Source: Methanofollis ethanolicus
GTDB taxonomy: Archaea > Halobacteriota > Methanomicrobia > Methanomicrobiales > Methanofollaceae
DNA: 64,000 bases
Reading direction: 5' to 3'
NCBI RefSeq assembly: GCF_001571385.1
Contig: NZ_BCNW01000001.1
Span: 1 to 64,000 of the forward strand
The notes under the pieces are model-generated. The model searched no databases. It worked only from the letters and a program-made list of their open reading frames with translations, and was not told where the DNA came from. This document shows, piece after piece, positions 44,256-52,304 of this stretch; the stretch's first letter is position 1, and each line of letters starts with the position of its first letter. A program made the position numbers and the translations under genes.

Positions 44256-45436
44256 CTCACTCCTCCCGAGACATAGATCCCTGCGGATCCCGGAAGCCCC
44301 TGAAACCGGGAAAAGTATTCTGCCTGGATTGCGGCAGGGTCGAGGTCGGCGCAGAGGTCAGGGTGGAACCATGACGCGAGGTACTGGCGGCCGATGAAAT
44401 ACTGCGGCCCCTCGACGAGGGAGGTGTGGACCACGAAGACCTGCCCGGCTTTTACGGCACGGGTACCGGACCAGCCCGGCCTCCTGCCGATTGCATTTCG
44501 TACCTCGATGAAACGAACGGGGATCCGGTCGCCATACCCGCCCATCAGGTACGGCTCGCTGCCGACACGTTTGACGACATATTCAGGGTCCACAGCAAGA
44601 ACCGCAGTGTCGCTCACCTTTTCGGTGCCGCTGAAGGCAGGCCGGCCACCGGCGGCTTTGACTTCCTCGCAGAGAGGCGTCCCCTCCCCGCACGCGGTGT
44701 AGTCAACGACGTCCTCGGCATAGACGACCGGCGCCTCGCGCGGGTGAAGGCCAGCCAGGCAGGCGCGCACCCGTTCCTCTTCCTCGTCGATGAAGCGGGA
44801 GAGAGCGGCGGCACCGTCGTTCAGGCCAAGAAGATCTCCAAGAGCCCTGACGTCCCCGAGATAGGATGCGGGGGAGGAGCAGGCGACACGCACGACAGGA
44901 AGGCCGGCCTCTGAAATGGCCTGTGCAGCACGGTCCCCGCCTGCGCCCGCCTCGACGAAGACGGCATCGGGAGCGAGGGAGAGGAGCGCGGCAGTGTCGG
45001 GGTGTTCGGGGCTCCCGACCACTGCACGGCCCGCCATCTCAGGGAAGAAAGCCGAGGCCTGTGCCGTGGCCGAATCGATCCCGACAACATTCTCCGTCGG
45101 GTACCCGATCGAACGGAGGGTCTCCAGCACGGAGGGGTGCATGACGGCTGCACGCCTGACGGGCCGGTCAAACGAAGAGGGGGTGCTCCCTGCCACACCG
45201 GCCCATGTCCAGGGCCTGCCGCCCCAGTAATAATAGACAAAGGCGGCGTCGGCAAGGTCGTCCCGCGGCGGTGCCTGACCGGTGCCATTCCGGTATTCGG
45301 TGTCCAGGTAGGCAAAGGCCGCCGAGACAAACTCCCCCTCGGAGAGGACGTCATCGCCATTGCCGTCACAGGGCAGGGCCGCTAGAGACGGAGTCACCAG
45401 CAGGAGGAGGAATACGGCGACAGGGACAGACCTCAC
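44252..45436 (-). CDS. Secreted BtuF/FepB-like binding protein with EF-hand-like loop
   Basis: 394 residues from GTG 45436, which overlaps the preceding TGA. Signal peptide (VAVFLLLLVTPSLA). Right after it lies DGNGDDVLSEGE (24-35), a perfect 12-residue EF-hand/dockerin-like loop. Then a helical-hinge substrate-binding domain of the cobalamin/iron-siderophore type: VVGIDSATAQASAFFPE, PEHPDTAALLSLAPDAVFVE, ALGDLLGLNDGAAALSRF, DPEYVVKRVGSEPYLMGGYG. No permease or ATPase of an ABC importer is adjacent. It may deliver its ligand elsewhere or sense it. Confidence 0.85.
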   Translation of the reverse strand: MRSVPVAVFLLLLVTPSLAALPCDGNGDDVLSEGEFVSAAFAYLDTEYRNGTGQAPPRDDLADAAFVYYYWGGRPWTWAGVAGSTPSSFDRPVRRAAVMHPSVLETLRSIGYPTENVVGIDSATAQASAFFPEMAGRAVVGSPEHPDTAALLSLAPDAVFVEAGAGGDRAAQAISEAGLPVVRVACSSPASYLGDVRALGDLLGLNDGAAALSRFIDEEEERVRACLAGLHPREAPVVYAEDVVDYTACGEGTPLCEEVKAAGGRPAFSGTEKVSDTAVLAVDPEYVVKRVGSEPYLMGGYGDRIPVRFIEVRNAIGRRPGWSGTRAVKAGQVFVVHTSLVEGPQYFIGRQYLASWFHPDLCADLDPAAIQAEYFSRFQGLPGSAGIYVSGGVR

Positions 45437-45930
45437 AGAGACCGCCCCCGGAAAAAGGCCGCGGCACCCAGGGCACACAGGGCGGCCCAGGCCGTCCAGC
45501 CAGGCAGGCCCGGGGTCGGCCGGGGGGTCCCGGCACCCTCTTCGGATCCGGTCCTGACGGCAACCTCCGTCCCATCGATAGCGCCGTGTTTGTCGGCAAG
45601 GAAATCTTCCCATACGCCGGTAAAGGTGCCACTGCCGGTATCGGGGGCACGGACGCGGTACCTGACAATGGTGTCGTTCAGGACGACGAAGGAGATCTGC
45701 TGCCCCTTGATCGAGACTCTGCCGGGCGGATGGGTGGTGGAGACGAAGGTGAAGCCCGGGGGGACCGTCTCGACGATGCCGCCGACGGTGGTCCCGCTCA
45801 GGTCCAGAGTCACCATAAACTCCTCGCCGGGAGGAGGGGCGGCCGCGATTTCCCGTACAGGGACCGCCTGCACGGGGGCGGCTGCGACCGCCGCGACCAT
45901 GCAGAGGAGCAGGATGAGGGCAGGCTTCAT
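45433..45930 (-). CDS. Secreted protein with C-terminal membrane anchor
   Basis: 165 residues. Signal peptide MKPALILLLCMVAAVAAAPVQA; a single beta-rich domain (FMVTLDLSGTTVGGIVETVP, GFTFVSTTHPPGRVSI, ISFVVLNDTIVRYRVRAP) resembling a cohesin-like or PKD-type sandwich; Pro-rich GTPRPTPGLPG linker; C-terminal helix GWTAWAALCALGAAAFF and RGRSL. ATG overlaps the helicase stop by one base (TAATG). Next to an EF-hand/dockerin-like protein, so a cohesin-dockerin-like pairing is conceivable (inference only). Confidence 0.8.
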   Translation of the reverse strand: MKPALILLLCMVAAVAAAPVQAVPVREIAAAPPPGEEFMVTLDLSGTTVGGIVETVPPGFTFVSTTHPPGRVSIKGQQISFVVLNDTIVRYRVRAPDTGSGTFTGVWEDFLADKHGAIDGTEVAVRTGSEEGAGTPRPTPGLPGWTAWAALCALGAAAFFRGRSL

Positions 45931-48080
45931 TATGGAAAATCTGGGGAAGAGGCTCCAGATATAGTTTCCTCACCCGTATGCACCGGCGCGGCGGCAAGGA
46001 CCGCGGCAAGGGTGTCACAGTCATGGATGTCGGCCACGACCATCCGGGCAAAGAGAGGGAGAGGGAGGAGGGGGCCGAACTTCCAGTCGGCCGGGTCGGG
46101 CAGGGGGAGGGCGAGGGCAATGGAGGCGGCAGACCGGGCCCGTATCACACAGAGGGCGCCGTACACCTCCCCGGCCGGGTCAGGGCCGGTCACCCCTTCG
46201 ACGAGGAGGCAGAGGTCGGATGCCCTGACCTTCGGGCCGTCGCCGAGGGCCTGCGCGAGGAGAGAGGCGAGTACCCTGTTGAAACGGCCGCCATGGCAGG
46301 AGAGGACAAAGATGCCTTCTGAGCATTCGGTGACAAGGAAACCTTCGGCAGGGATGCCGGCCCCGATCTCGGTGGCGATGCCCCGGACCGCCGCCTGTTC
46401 CCGGTTGGCCAGGGGGAGGGATGACCTGCCGCGGGCGAGGATGCCCTGCACGGAACGGGCGATGACCGGGCTCATCGGCGCACCGCTTCCCGACCAGAAA
46501 GGGCGGCGGTCGGAGGCGCGCGAGCCCCCACCCTCACCGACGACAGTGGCGATGCGGTGGCCGGGGTCGAGGGCGATGATCCGCCACCGCCGCCCGCCCA
46601 GGGTGCAGACTGTCCCGACTCCCCCGGCGACGAACCGCGCGTCGAGGTCGCCCACCTCCTCGCCTTCCGGCGTGAGGGCCCGGAAAGCGGCGCCCGTGGA
46701 AAAGACAGAGAGGAGGGCCGACCAGTGGGACCGGGAGAAGTCACGCTCTGCCGCGGGGCCGGGCATCAGGAAGGGGCCGTCGGCGGCAAGGTAATTGGTG
46801 GCGAGGAGGTGGTCGACGATGGCCCCGGCGTCGTCGGGCGCGATGCCGGCAAGGACCGGGGACGAAAGAAGGGACGAAAGGAGGGGACGGCGCGGGAGAC
46901 GTCCCGCACCGATGAGGGCGAGGAAAAGTTGCTGGACAAAGACCGTGTACGGGAGGGAGGGAGGCCTGAGGGGTTCGACCTCACGCCGCGCCGCCGCTTC
47001 GATCGCGCCGGCCGCCAGGAGGAGGTCGAGGTCCGACCCGAGGACGAAGGCCATCCGCGCAGCCCCGCCGCGCCTGCCTGTGCGGCCGAGGCGCTGAAGG
47101 AAGGAGGAGACGGATGCCGGGGGGCCGACCTGCACGACAAGGTCGAGGCCGCCGATGTCGATGCCGAGTTCCAGGGTGCTCGTGCAGATGACGCAGGAGG
47201 AGGGGACGGAGAGGGAGTCCTCGGCCTCCCGCCGCACCGCAGCAGAGAGGGACGAGTGGTGGACGGAGAGGCGATCGACCTTCCCTTTGAGGGCGGTGGC
47301 AAGTCCTTCGGCCTCGCTCCGACTCCGCACAAAGACGAGGGCCCGTTTGCCAGCGACCAGACCGGCGACGGCGACGGCCTGCTCCTCCTTCCCCATGGCA
47401 AGAGTGAAGGAGAACTGCTTCTTCCCGGGCCTGACCGGAGAAGCGACGAGGCCGGCCTCGCGGCCGGGGCCGGAGAGCCAGGCAAGGATCTCGCCGGGGT
47501 TGCCGACCGTGGCCGAGAGGCCGATCCTCTGGAGGGGCCGGCCGGCGAGACGGTCGAGACGGTCGAGGAGACACCGGATCTGGACGCCGCGCAGGTCGGC
47601 GGCAAAGGCGTGGACCTCGTCGACAACGACGAACCTGAGGTGCGCGAGGTCGGGCCTGAGAGAGCGGTCGAGGAGGATCACCTCCAGGGACTCGGGCGTC
47701 GTGAGGAGAATGTGGGGCGGGTCGCCGCCCGACCAGGAACGCTCGCCCTTTCCGACGTCCCCGTGCCACTTTGCGACCGAGAGGCCGGCAGGGGTGCAGA
47801 TCTCCAGCATCCTCTCCTCCTGGTCGTTGATCAGGGCTTTCAGGGGAGAGAGGCAGAGGCAGGCGACGCCGGGAAGACCGCCCTTCAGGACCGTATCGAT
47901 CACCGGGATGAGCGCTGCCTCGGTCTTGCCCCCGGCCGTGCCGGCGACGACAAGGAGGTCGCGGCCGTCGGCGGCGGCCTGGCAGGCCGCCTCCTGCACC
48001 GGGCGCAGGTCGTCCCAGCCGAGGCGACCGGCAATAATGCCCTGAAGAGTGGGATGGAGGGAGGAGAAGACAGCCGACAT
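45930..48080 (-). CDS. Lhr-like DEAD/DEAH-box helicase
   Basis: 716 residues from ATG 48080 (MSAVFSSLHPTL). Superfamily 2 helicase: Q-like LRPVQEAACQAAADG, Walker A AGTAGGKT (46-53), DEVH box (154-157), SAT motif IGLSATVGNP, and C-terminal motif FLQRLGRTGRRGG. The following domain with RRWRIIALDPGHRIATVV resembles the Lhr/Hel308-associated C-terminal region. Shorter than bacterial Lhr. Probable role in DNA repair or RNA metabolism. Unexpectedly heads the operon of envelope genes, with one-base overlap. Confidence 0.88.
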   Translation of the reverse strand: MSAVFSSLHPTLQGIIAGRLGWDDLRPVQEAACQAAADGRDLLVVAGTAGGKTEAALIPVIDTVLKGGLPGVACLCLSPLKALINDQEERMLEICTPAGLSVAKWHGDVGKGERSWSGGDPPHILLTTPESLEVILLDRSLRPDLAHLRFVVVDEVHAFAADLRGVQIRCLLDRLDRLAGRPLQRIGLSATVGNPGEILAWLSGPGREAGLVASPVRPGKKQFSFTLAMGKEEQAVAVAGLVAGKRALVFVRSRSEAEGLATALKGKVDRLSVHHSSLSAAVRREAEDSLSVPSSCVICTSTLELGIDIGGLDLVVQVGPPASVSSFLQRLGRTGRRGGAARMAFVLGSDLDLLLAAGAIEAAARREVEPLRPPSLPYTVFVQQLFLALIGAGRLPRRPLLSSLLSSPVLAGIAPDDAGAIVDHLLATNYLAADGPFLMPGPAAERDFSRSHWSALLSVFSTGAAFRALTPEGEEVGDLDARFVAGGVGTVCTLGGRRWRIIALDPGHRIATVVGEGGGSRASDRRPFWSGSGAPMSPVIARSVQGILARGRSSLPLANREQAAVRGIATEIGAGIPAEGFLVTECSEGIFVLSCHGGRFNRVLASLLAQALGDGPKVRASDLCLLVEGVTGPDPAGEVYGALCVIRARSAASIALALPLPDPADWKFGPLLPLPLFARMVVADIHDCDTLAAVLAAAPVHTGEETISGASSPDFP

Positions 48081-48137
48081 GGAGAAAAGTGCGGTCTTCG
48101 TCCATAACAAGTTTTCATCGCCGAAGAGCAAACCATC

Positions 48138-48144
48138 ATATATG
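48138..48144 (+). promoter_or_regulatory. TATA box of the pterin dehydratase gene
   Basis: ATATATG centred about 24 bases before ATG 48164; the transcript is probably leaderless. Confidence 0.5.
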
Positions 48145-48163
48145 AGGACGGAGAGGCACTACC

Positions 48164-48511
48164 ATGCCTCTCAGCAAGGAGTCGGCACGGCCCATCGTGC
48201 CCGGTGCAGCGCCGCTCACCAGACCGGAAATGCTGGCCCTCCTCCCCGACGTGCCGGGGTGGTGTCTGGAGAACGGACGGTTGAGACGGAGGTTCGTCTT
48301 CAGGTCCGTCGGCGAGGCATGCACCTTCATCAACGAGGTCATCGCCCTTGGATCGGAAAGCGCCAGCCACTACCCTGACATCTGTCTCAGGAAATACCAC
48401 GAGGTGGAGGTCTCCTGGTACACCCACTCCTCAGGGGGGTTGACGCGGACAGACTTCGTCCTTGCCGCACAACTGGGGGAGAGGACAGGGCCGAAAGGGT
48501 TCTTCAGATAA
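48164..48511 (+). CDS. Pterin-4-alpha-carbinolamine dehydratase family protein
   Basis: 115 residues. Family motif seen: SESASHYPDICLRKYHEVEV and SWYTHSSGGLTRTDFVLA, with the His-x-Pro-Asp and later His expected in the active site. Dehydrates 4a-hydroxytetrahydrobiopterin in other organisms; archaea lack that aromatic hydroxylase cycle in most cases, so the physiological substrate here may be another pterin (molybdopterin or methanopterin are possible) or the protein may have a structural role. Confidence 0.9.
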   Translation: MPLSKESARPIVPGAAPLTRPEMLALLPDVPGWCLENGRLRRRFVFRSVGEACTFINEVIALGSESASHYPDICLRKYHEVEVSWYTHSSGGLTRTDFVLAAQLGERTGPKGFFR

Positions 48512-48520
48512 TCCAAACAC

Positions 48521-48528
48521 TTTTTTTT
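48521..48528 (+). terminator. T8 run after the pterin dehydratase gene
   Basis: Eight T start 9 bases past the stop. The rest of the gap to the tRNA (48529-48684) shows no gene. Confidence 0.5.
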
Positions 48529-48684
48529 ACCGGCACACGGGAAAATGGGGCAATGTCAAAGGTGAGCACGCTCTCTTTCAGGGCGGCAATCCTCGCGCTT
48601 CTTTACCCGACCGCTTCGGTTTCATCGTCTATGGGAGGAAGAGAAAGGGCAGTACATTAATCTATCCCCTGCTGCGAGGGAAAC

Positions 48685-48690
48685 TATATA
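48685..48690 (+). promoter_or_regulatory. TATA box of the initiator tRNA
   Basis: TATATA about 30 bases upstream of the first base of the tRNA. Confidence 0.55.
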
Positions 48691-48718
48691 CGCTGTGACA
48701 ACCTTGTTAATATACCGG

Positions 48719-48793
48719 AGCGAGGTAGGGTAGTCAGGAAATCCCGACGGGCTCATAACCCGTAGACCGATGGTTCAAATCCATCCCTCGCTA
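48719..48793 (+). tRNA. Initiator tRNA-Met (anticodon CAT)
   Basis: 75 bases. Acceptor AGCGAGG pairs with CCTCGCT (A1-U72, an archaeal initiator feature), discriminator A. Anticodon arm has three G-C pairs GGG-CTCATAA-CCC, the other initiator mark. T-arm GATGG-TTCAAAT-CCATC. CCA not encoded; no intron. Confidence 0.93.
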
Positions 48794-49422
48794 CTATTCT
48801 GATACTTTTTCAAAGCGCAGAGCGTTTTTTCCCCACGACAACACCGTACAGCCCAGGGGCCACATAAAACAAGCATATTTCGCCTGCGGGCAGCTCGAAG
48901 ATGTGCCTGAGATACTGTCAAACCACCACGAGCACATCCACCCCGGGATGACAGGAAAGAGGATCAGAACTTCTTCTGCCCGAAACATCCAGTCCATGAG
49001 GTCATCCCAGAACTGATCAGACCCTCTGTCCTGTCAATGGAATGATCGGTATGCGGTTCTGAAAAATCCTGTTCTGGTGTCTTGTCCGGGGGGTTTCACC
49101 CCCCGGTCCCCCCATCATTGCGATAGGGGGGGATGGCAGTCTTCTTCGATATACAGGGATTATCCTTCCCCCGTCCTATCCTATTTTCGGGGGTCCGGGG
49201 GCGTCAGTCCCCCGGAAGAGAGGTCGGGGAAGGCGGGGATTTCGCACGATTCTTCAGGGAATTCAGGAAAATATCGACCCGAACATGATATTCTCTCCCG
49301 ACCCCTCGCAGGGGGACCGGGGCCCCCGGATCTTTTGGAGGGACAGAAACTCCTGCCCCGATCCCCGTTCACTCCTTCTGCGAGTGCGACAGCGAGAGAA
49401 AGAAGAGAAAGAAGAAAAGGGA
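48794..49422. other. 629-bp intergenic region: gene-poor, with dispersed repeat
   Basis: 48794-49060 shows no convincing gene; a plus-strand stretch (about 48863-49015) without stops reads AYFACGQLEDVPEILSNHHE, possibly a remnant of an old gene. 49065-49345 belongs to the dispersed repeat family, with hairpins at 49086-49106 and 49195-49215. Confidence 0.65.
49086..49215. repeat. MITE-like dispersed element bounded by inverted hairpins
   Basis: Left end CCGGGGGGTTTCACCCCCCGG followed by TCCCCCC; right end GGGGGT followed by CCGGGGG-CGTCAGT-CCCCCGG. The two ends are inverted relative to each other around about 70 bases. The left half is nearly identical to 53154-53196, including CATTRCGATAGG and the upstream AAAAATCCTGTTCTG. 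Confidence 0.8.
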
Positions 49423-50835
49423 TCAGTCCAGTTCCAGACGCGTCTGGACGCTCCCTTTCGCAAACTCAATGCACCGGCAGTCGCAGCACTCCCCGCAGAC
49501 CTCGACCGGGTACTTCCCGGTGAGGCAGGCGGTGCAGAGGTTGCCGATGTCGATGCCGATCGCCTCCACCATCCTGTCCAGAGGGACATGGTAGAGGGAG
49601 TCGGCATGGATGAGGTCGCGGACCTCGTCGGTACTCCGCTCATTTGCGATGAGTTCGGTCCGTGTCGGGAAGTCGACCCCGAGATAACAGGGAGCGATGA
49701 TCGGGGGCGAACCGACCCTGAGATGAACTTCTTTCGCCCCGGCGTCTCTGACGATGTCGATGAGCCGCCGTGAGGTCGTGCCCCGGACAACCGAGTCGTC
49801 GATGAGCACGACAGACTTGTTCTCCAGGTGCTTCTTGATCGGGTTGAGCTTGATGCGCACGGCGTTCTCCCGCTTCCGCTGGTTCGGCATGATGAATGTC
49901 CGGCCCATATACCGGTTCTTCATCAGGCCCTCCAGGTACGGGGTACCCGACGCCGTCGAATAACCGATCGCGTATGCCGTCCCCGAATCAGGCACCGGGG
50001 CGACCATGTCGGCGCCGACCGGCGCACCGCGGGCGAGAACCTCACCGATCTTCCGGCGGGCGTCATAGACAAGAGTGCCGTCGATGACCGAGTCTGCCCG
50101 TGCGAAATAGACATACTCGAACATGCAGTGGGCGCGCCGGTCAGACGTCGCGATCTGGACAGACCGGATCCCGTTCTCCGTGACCGTGATCAGTTCGCCG
50201 GGCCGCACGTCCCTGAGCAGGGTGCCGTTCAGGGCGTCGATCGCAACGCTCTCCGAGGCCACGATATATCCGGTCTCGGTGCGCCCGATGCAGAGGGGCT
50301 TGATCCCGAGAGGGTCGCGGAAGGCGTACAGCGTCTCGTCGAGCATCAGCACGACCGAGTACGACCCCCGCAACTTCCGCATCGCCACACCGACGGCGTC
50401 CTCGACAGAGCCCGAGTCGCGGAGCTCGTGGGCGAGGATCGTCGCGATCACCTCGGAATCGGTGCTTGTGCAGAAGATCTGTCCGTCCTGTTCATAGGCG
50501 GACCGCAGGGCATCGGTATTCACGAGGTTGCCGTTGTGAGCAAGGGAGAGCGTATGATCTCTACAGACAAAATTGAATGGCTGGATGTTCTCCGGCAGGT
50601 TTGCACCGGTCGTCGGATACCGGACATGCCCGATACCAACGTTCCCGCTGAGCTTCTGGAGTATCTGCTCATCAAATACCTCGGCCACAAGCCCTTTGCC
50701 CTTGTGGACATAGGGCCGGTGGTCAAAAGTGGACATCCCCGCGCTCTCCTGCCCGCGGTGCTGGAGAGCGTACAGGGCATAGTATAGCGGGAAAGAGACA
50801 CCGCCAGCATCCACGATGCCAACGATCCCACACAT
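49423..50835 (-). CDS. purF: Amidophosphoribosyltransferase
   Basis: 470 residues from ATG 50835; Met removal leaves the catalytic Cys (MCGIVGI). First committed step of purine synthesis: PRPP + glutamine to phosphoribosylamine. Glutaminase domain (to about 235: HRGQESAG, GHVRYPTTG, LAHNGNLVN), then the phosphoribosyltransferase domain with VVLIDDSVVRGTTSRR. Cysteines in AHCMFEYVYFARAD, APCYLGVDFP and LCTACLTGKYP match the 4Fe-4S ligands of Bacillus-type PurF, so an oxygen-sensitive cluster is likely. No propeptide. Third gene of lsm-rpl37e-purF, 16 bases after L37e. Confidence 0.96.
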   Translation of the reverse strand: MCGIVGIVDAGGVSFPLYYALYALQHRGQESAGMSTFDHRPYVHKGKGLVAEVFDEQILQKLSGNVGIGHVRYPTTGANLPENIQPFNFVCRDHTLSLAHNGNLVNTDALRSAYEQDGQIFCTSTDSEVIATILAHELRDSGSVEDAVGVAMRKLRGSYSVVLMLDETLYAFRDPLGIKPLCIGRTETGYIVASESVAIDALNGTLLRDVRPGELITVTENGIRSVQIATSDRRAHCMFEYVYFARADSVIDGTLVYDARRKIGEVLARGAPVGADMVAPVPDSGTAYAIGYSTASGTPYLEGLMKNRYMGRTFIMPNQRKRENAVRIKLNPIKKHLENKSVVLIDDSVVRGTTSRRLIDIVRDAGAKEVHLRVGSPPIIAPCYLGVDFPTRTELIANERSTDEVRDLIHADSLYHVPLDRMVEAIGIDIGNLCTACLTGKYPVEVCGECCDCRCIEFAKGSVQTRLELD

Positions 50836-50851
50836 GATCTGACCTGAAAAC

Positions 50852-51034
50852 TTAATGGGTCGGGATCCGGGAACGCTTCGTCGTCCACTTGTGACTGACC
50901 AGTTTCTTGCTCCGCCCGAAACCACAGGCAGAGCAGACCTTGTGCCGTGCGTGGAAGGACATCTTCCCGCACCGGCGGCAGATAATGTGACTGTGCTTCT
51001 GCCGCTTACCCATTGATGGTGTACCTTTCGTCAT
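50852..51034 (-). CDS. rpl37e: Ribosomal protein L37e
   Basis: 60 residues. Zinc finger C19/C22 and C34/C37 ([24 protein letters not shown] region), basic throughout, starts [13 protein letters not shown] as is usual. Part of the large ribosomal subunit. Pairing with an Lsm gene is a common archaeal arrangement. Confidence 0.96.
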   Translation of the reverse strand: MTKGTPSMGKRQKHSHIICRRCGKMSFHARHKVCSACGFGRSKKLVSHKWTTKRSRIPTH

Positions 51035-51049
51035 AACCGTTCACCGTAA

Positions 51050-51277
51050 TTATTCAACAGAGGGAGATATATAGATCACATTGTCCCCGCGTACGATCAA
51101 CGTACCGCGTTTCTCCACCTTGCCTTCGATCTCTTCTTCGGCCCGATCGAGGACGAGGTTTAAATGGACGTCGTAACCCTGCAGGACTCCGCGGATCTCA
51201 CGCCCGCCTTTCAGAGAAATGATAACAGGCTGGCCGTTGAGCACCTGATCCAGAATCTCTAGTGGTCTTTTTGTCAT
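51050..51277 (-). CDS. Sm-like archaeal RNA-binding protein (Lsm/SmAP)
   Basis: 75 residues, the normal length of SmAP1. Sm1 motif ([27 protein letters not shown]) and Sm2 motif ([14 protein letters not shown], the RGD/N signature). Forms a heptameric ring that binds U-rich RNA. First gene of the Lsm-L37e-purF transcript. Confidence 0.95.
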   Translation of the reverse strand: MTKRPLEILDQVLNGQPVIISLKGGREIRGVLQGYDVHLNLVLDRAEEEIEGKVEKRGTLIVRGDNVIYISPSVE

Positions 51278-51330
51278 GGCAATTACCTTTCAGACCTCTT
51301 CAAGAGTACCATACGTGCGTGGGGAATCTA

Positions 51331-51340
51331 CTTAAATATA
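51331..51340 (-). promoter_or_regulatory. TATA box for the lsm-rpl37e-purF operon
   Basis: TATATTTAAG on the minus strand, about 55-60 bases before the lsm ATG. A separate TTTAAA at 51354-51359 on the plus strand fits the divergent PUA gene (ATG 51388). Confidence 0.55.
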
Positions 51341-51387
51341 CCGCGTCGAACGGTTTAAAGCGGAATAGACCAGAATCGTGGTGAACA

Positions 51388-51885
51388 ATGGAAGAGATAA
51401 AGGTCAAAAAAAGGCACACGATCAAAAAATCAGAGATCGCGCGCATCAGAAACGCCCTGAAAGATGAAATCGGAGACGAAGAGACACTTTTCACATCAAA
51501 GAGTATCGAGGTCGTAGAAACGACGTCGGCCTTCAGCATCTATCTGGTGGAGAAAAAACCCGCTTTCATGGCCTTCGAGGACTGGATCTTCCCGACGGTG
51601 CGTGGGGCGATCGATCATCCCTTCGCCGCCCGGAGGATCACGATCGATTCCGGGGCCGTGCCGTACGTGATGAACGGTGCCGACATCATGCGCCCCGGCA
51701 TCGTCGCCGCCACGCCGGACATAAAGAAGGACAGTCCGTGTATCATTGCCGAGGAGAGGTACGGCAAGCCCCTCGCGGTGGGCATCTCCCTGTACGACGC
51801 GGCAGACCTCCTTGCACTGGAGAAGGGAAAGGCCGTCAGGACGGTTCACCGCGTCGGAGACCTGATCTGGAACCTGGAACTCTGA
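51388..51885 (+). CDS. PUA-domain RNA-binding protein (MCTS1-like)
   Basis: 165 residues. N-terminal domain (KKRHTIKKSEIARIRNALKD, about 1-80) and C-terminal PUA domain (about 82-160: GADIMRPGIVAATPDIKKD, GKPLAVGISLYDAADLL). This layout matches archaeal relatives of MCTS1 and the N-terminal part of eIF2D, linked in eukaryotes to translation recycling/re-initiation. Divergent from lsm. Confidence 0.87.
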   Translation: MEEIKVKKRHTIKKSEIARIRNALKDEIGDEETLFTSKSIEVVETTSAFSIYLVEKKPAFMAFEDWIFPTVRGAIDHPFAARRITIDSGAVPYVMNGADIMRPGIVAATPDIKKDSPCIIAEERYGKPLAVGISLYDAADLLALEKGKAVRTVHRVGDLIWNLEL

Positions 51886-51902
51886 GGATGGATTGGATAG
51901 CA

Positions 51903-51910
51903 TTAAATAA
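51903..51910 (+). promoter_or_regulatory. TATA box deciding the sepF start
   Basis: ATTAAATA/TTAAATAA is 23-30 bases upstream of ATG 51933, consistent with a leaderless transcript that begins at that ATG rather than at ATG 51888. Confidence 0.55.
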
Positions 51911-51932
51911 ATTCCATTCTACAGTTCTTTCC

Positions 51933-52304
51933 ATGGGTAAATTTCTCGATTCCATCATGGGCAAGAGCGCTCCTGCACATCAGGACGACTATATGGAACT
52001 GGATCTGGCATCGTATGAGGGTACGGCCAGTGACGAGCCCGCATCGATGCTTGTGAAAGTCGCCCAGATCGCCGATATCAAGGACACCCCCCGCGTGAAG
52101 GACGAGGTTTACAATGGCAATGTTGTCATCGTCGACATATCCCGGCTGAAACTTGACAAGATCATGTACGAGCGGGTCTTAAAAGACCTCAGGGAGGTTG
52201 CCAATGATGTCAACGGCGACATCATCGGCCTCGGGGACCAGCATTACGTCATCGTCACCCCCATGTCCGTGAAGATCTCCCGTGAGAGGATCGGAGGAGC
52301 GTAG
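51933..52304 (+). CDS. sepF: Archaeal cell-division protein SepF
   Basis: 123 residues from ATG 51933 (MGKFLDSIMGKS). Short amphipathic membrane-targeting helix at the N-terminus, acidic linker, then the SepF core (VKVAQIADIKDTPRVKDEVY, GNVVIVDISRLKLDK, DVNGDIIGLGDQHYVIVTP). In archaea SepF anchors FtsZ to the membrane at mid-cell. An upstream ATG (51888) would add 15 residues and lies upstream of the predicted transcription start. TAG overlaps the next start by one base. Confidence 0.92.
   Translation: MGKFLDSIMGKSAPAHQDDYMELDLASYEGTASDEPASMLVKVAQIADIKDTPRVKDEVYNGNVVIVDISRLKLDKIMYERVLKDLREVANDVNGDIIGLGDQHYVIVTPMSVKISRERIGGA

Noticed and set aside
48794-48997. 67-codon minus-strand frame
   Set aside because: Starts and ends in non-conserved DNA behind the tRNA and reads as Trp/Cys-rich noise; the region may hold an old remnant instead.
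49263-49790. 175-codon minus-strand frame overlapping purF
   Set aside because: Another phase of purF continued into repeat DNA; no independent features.
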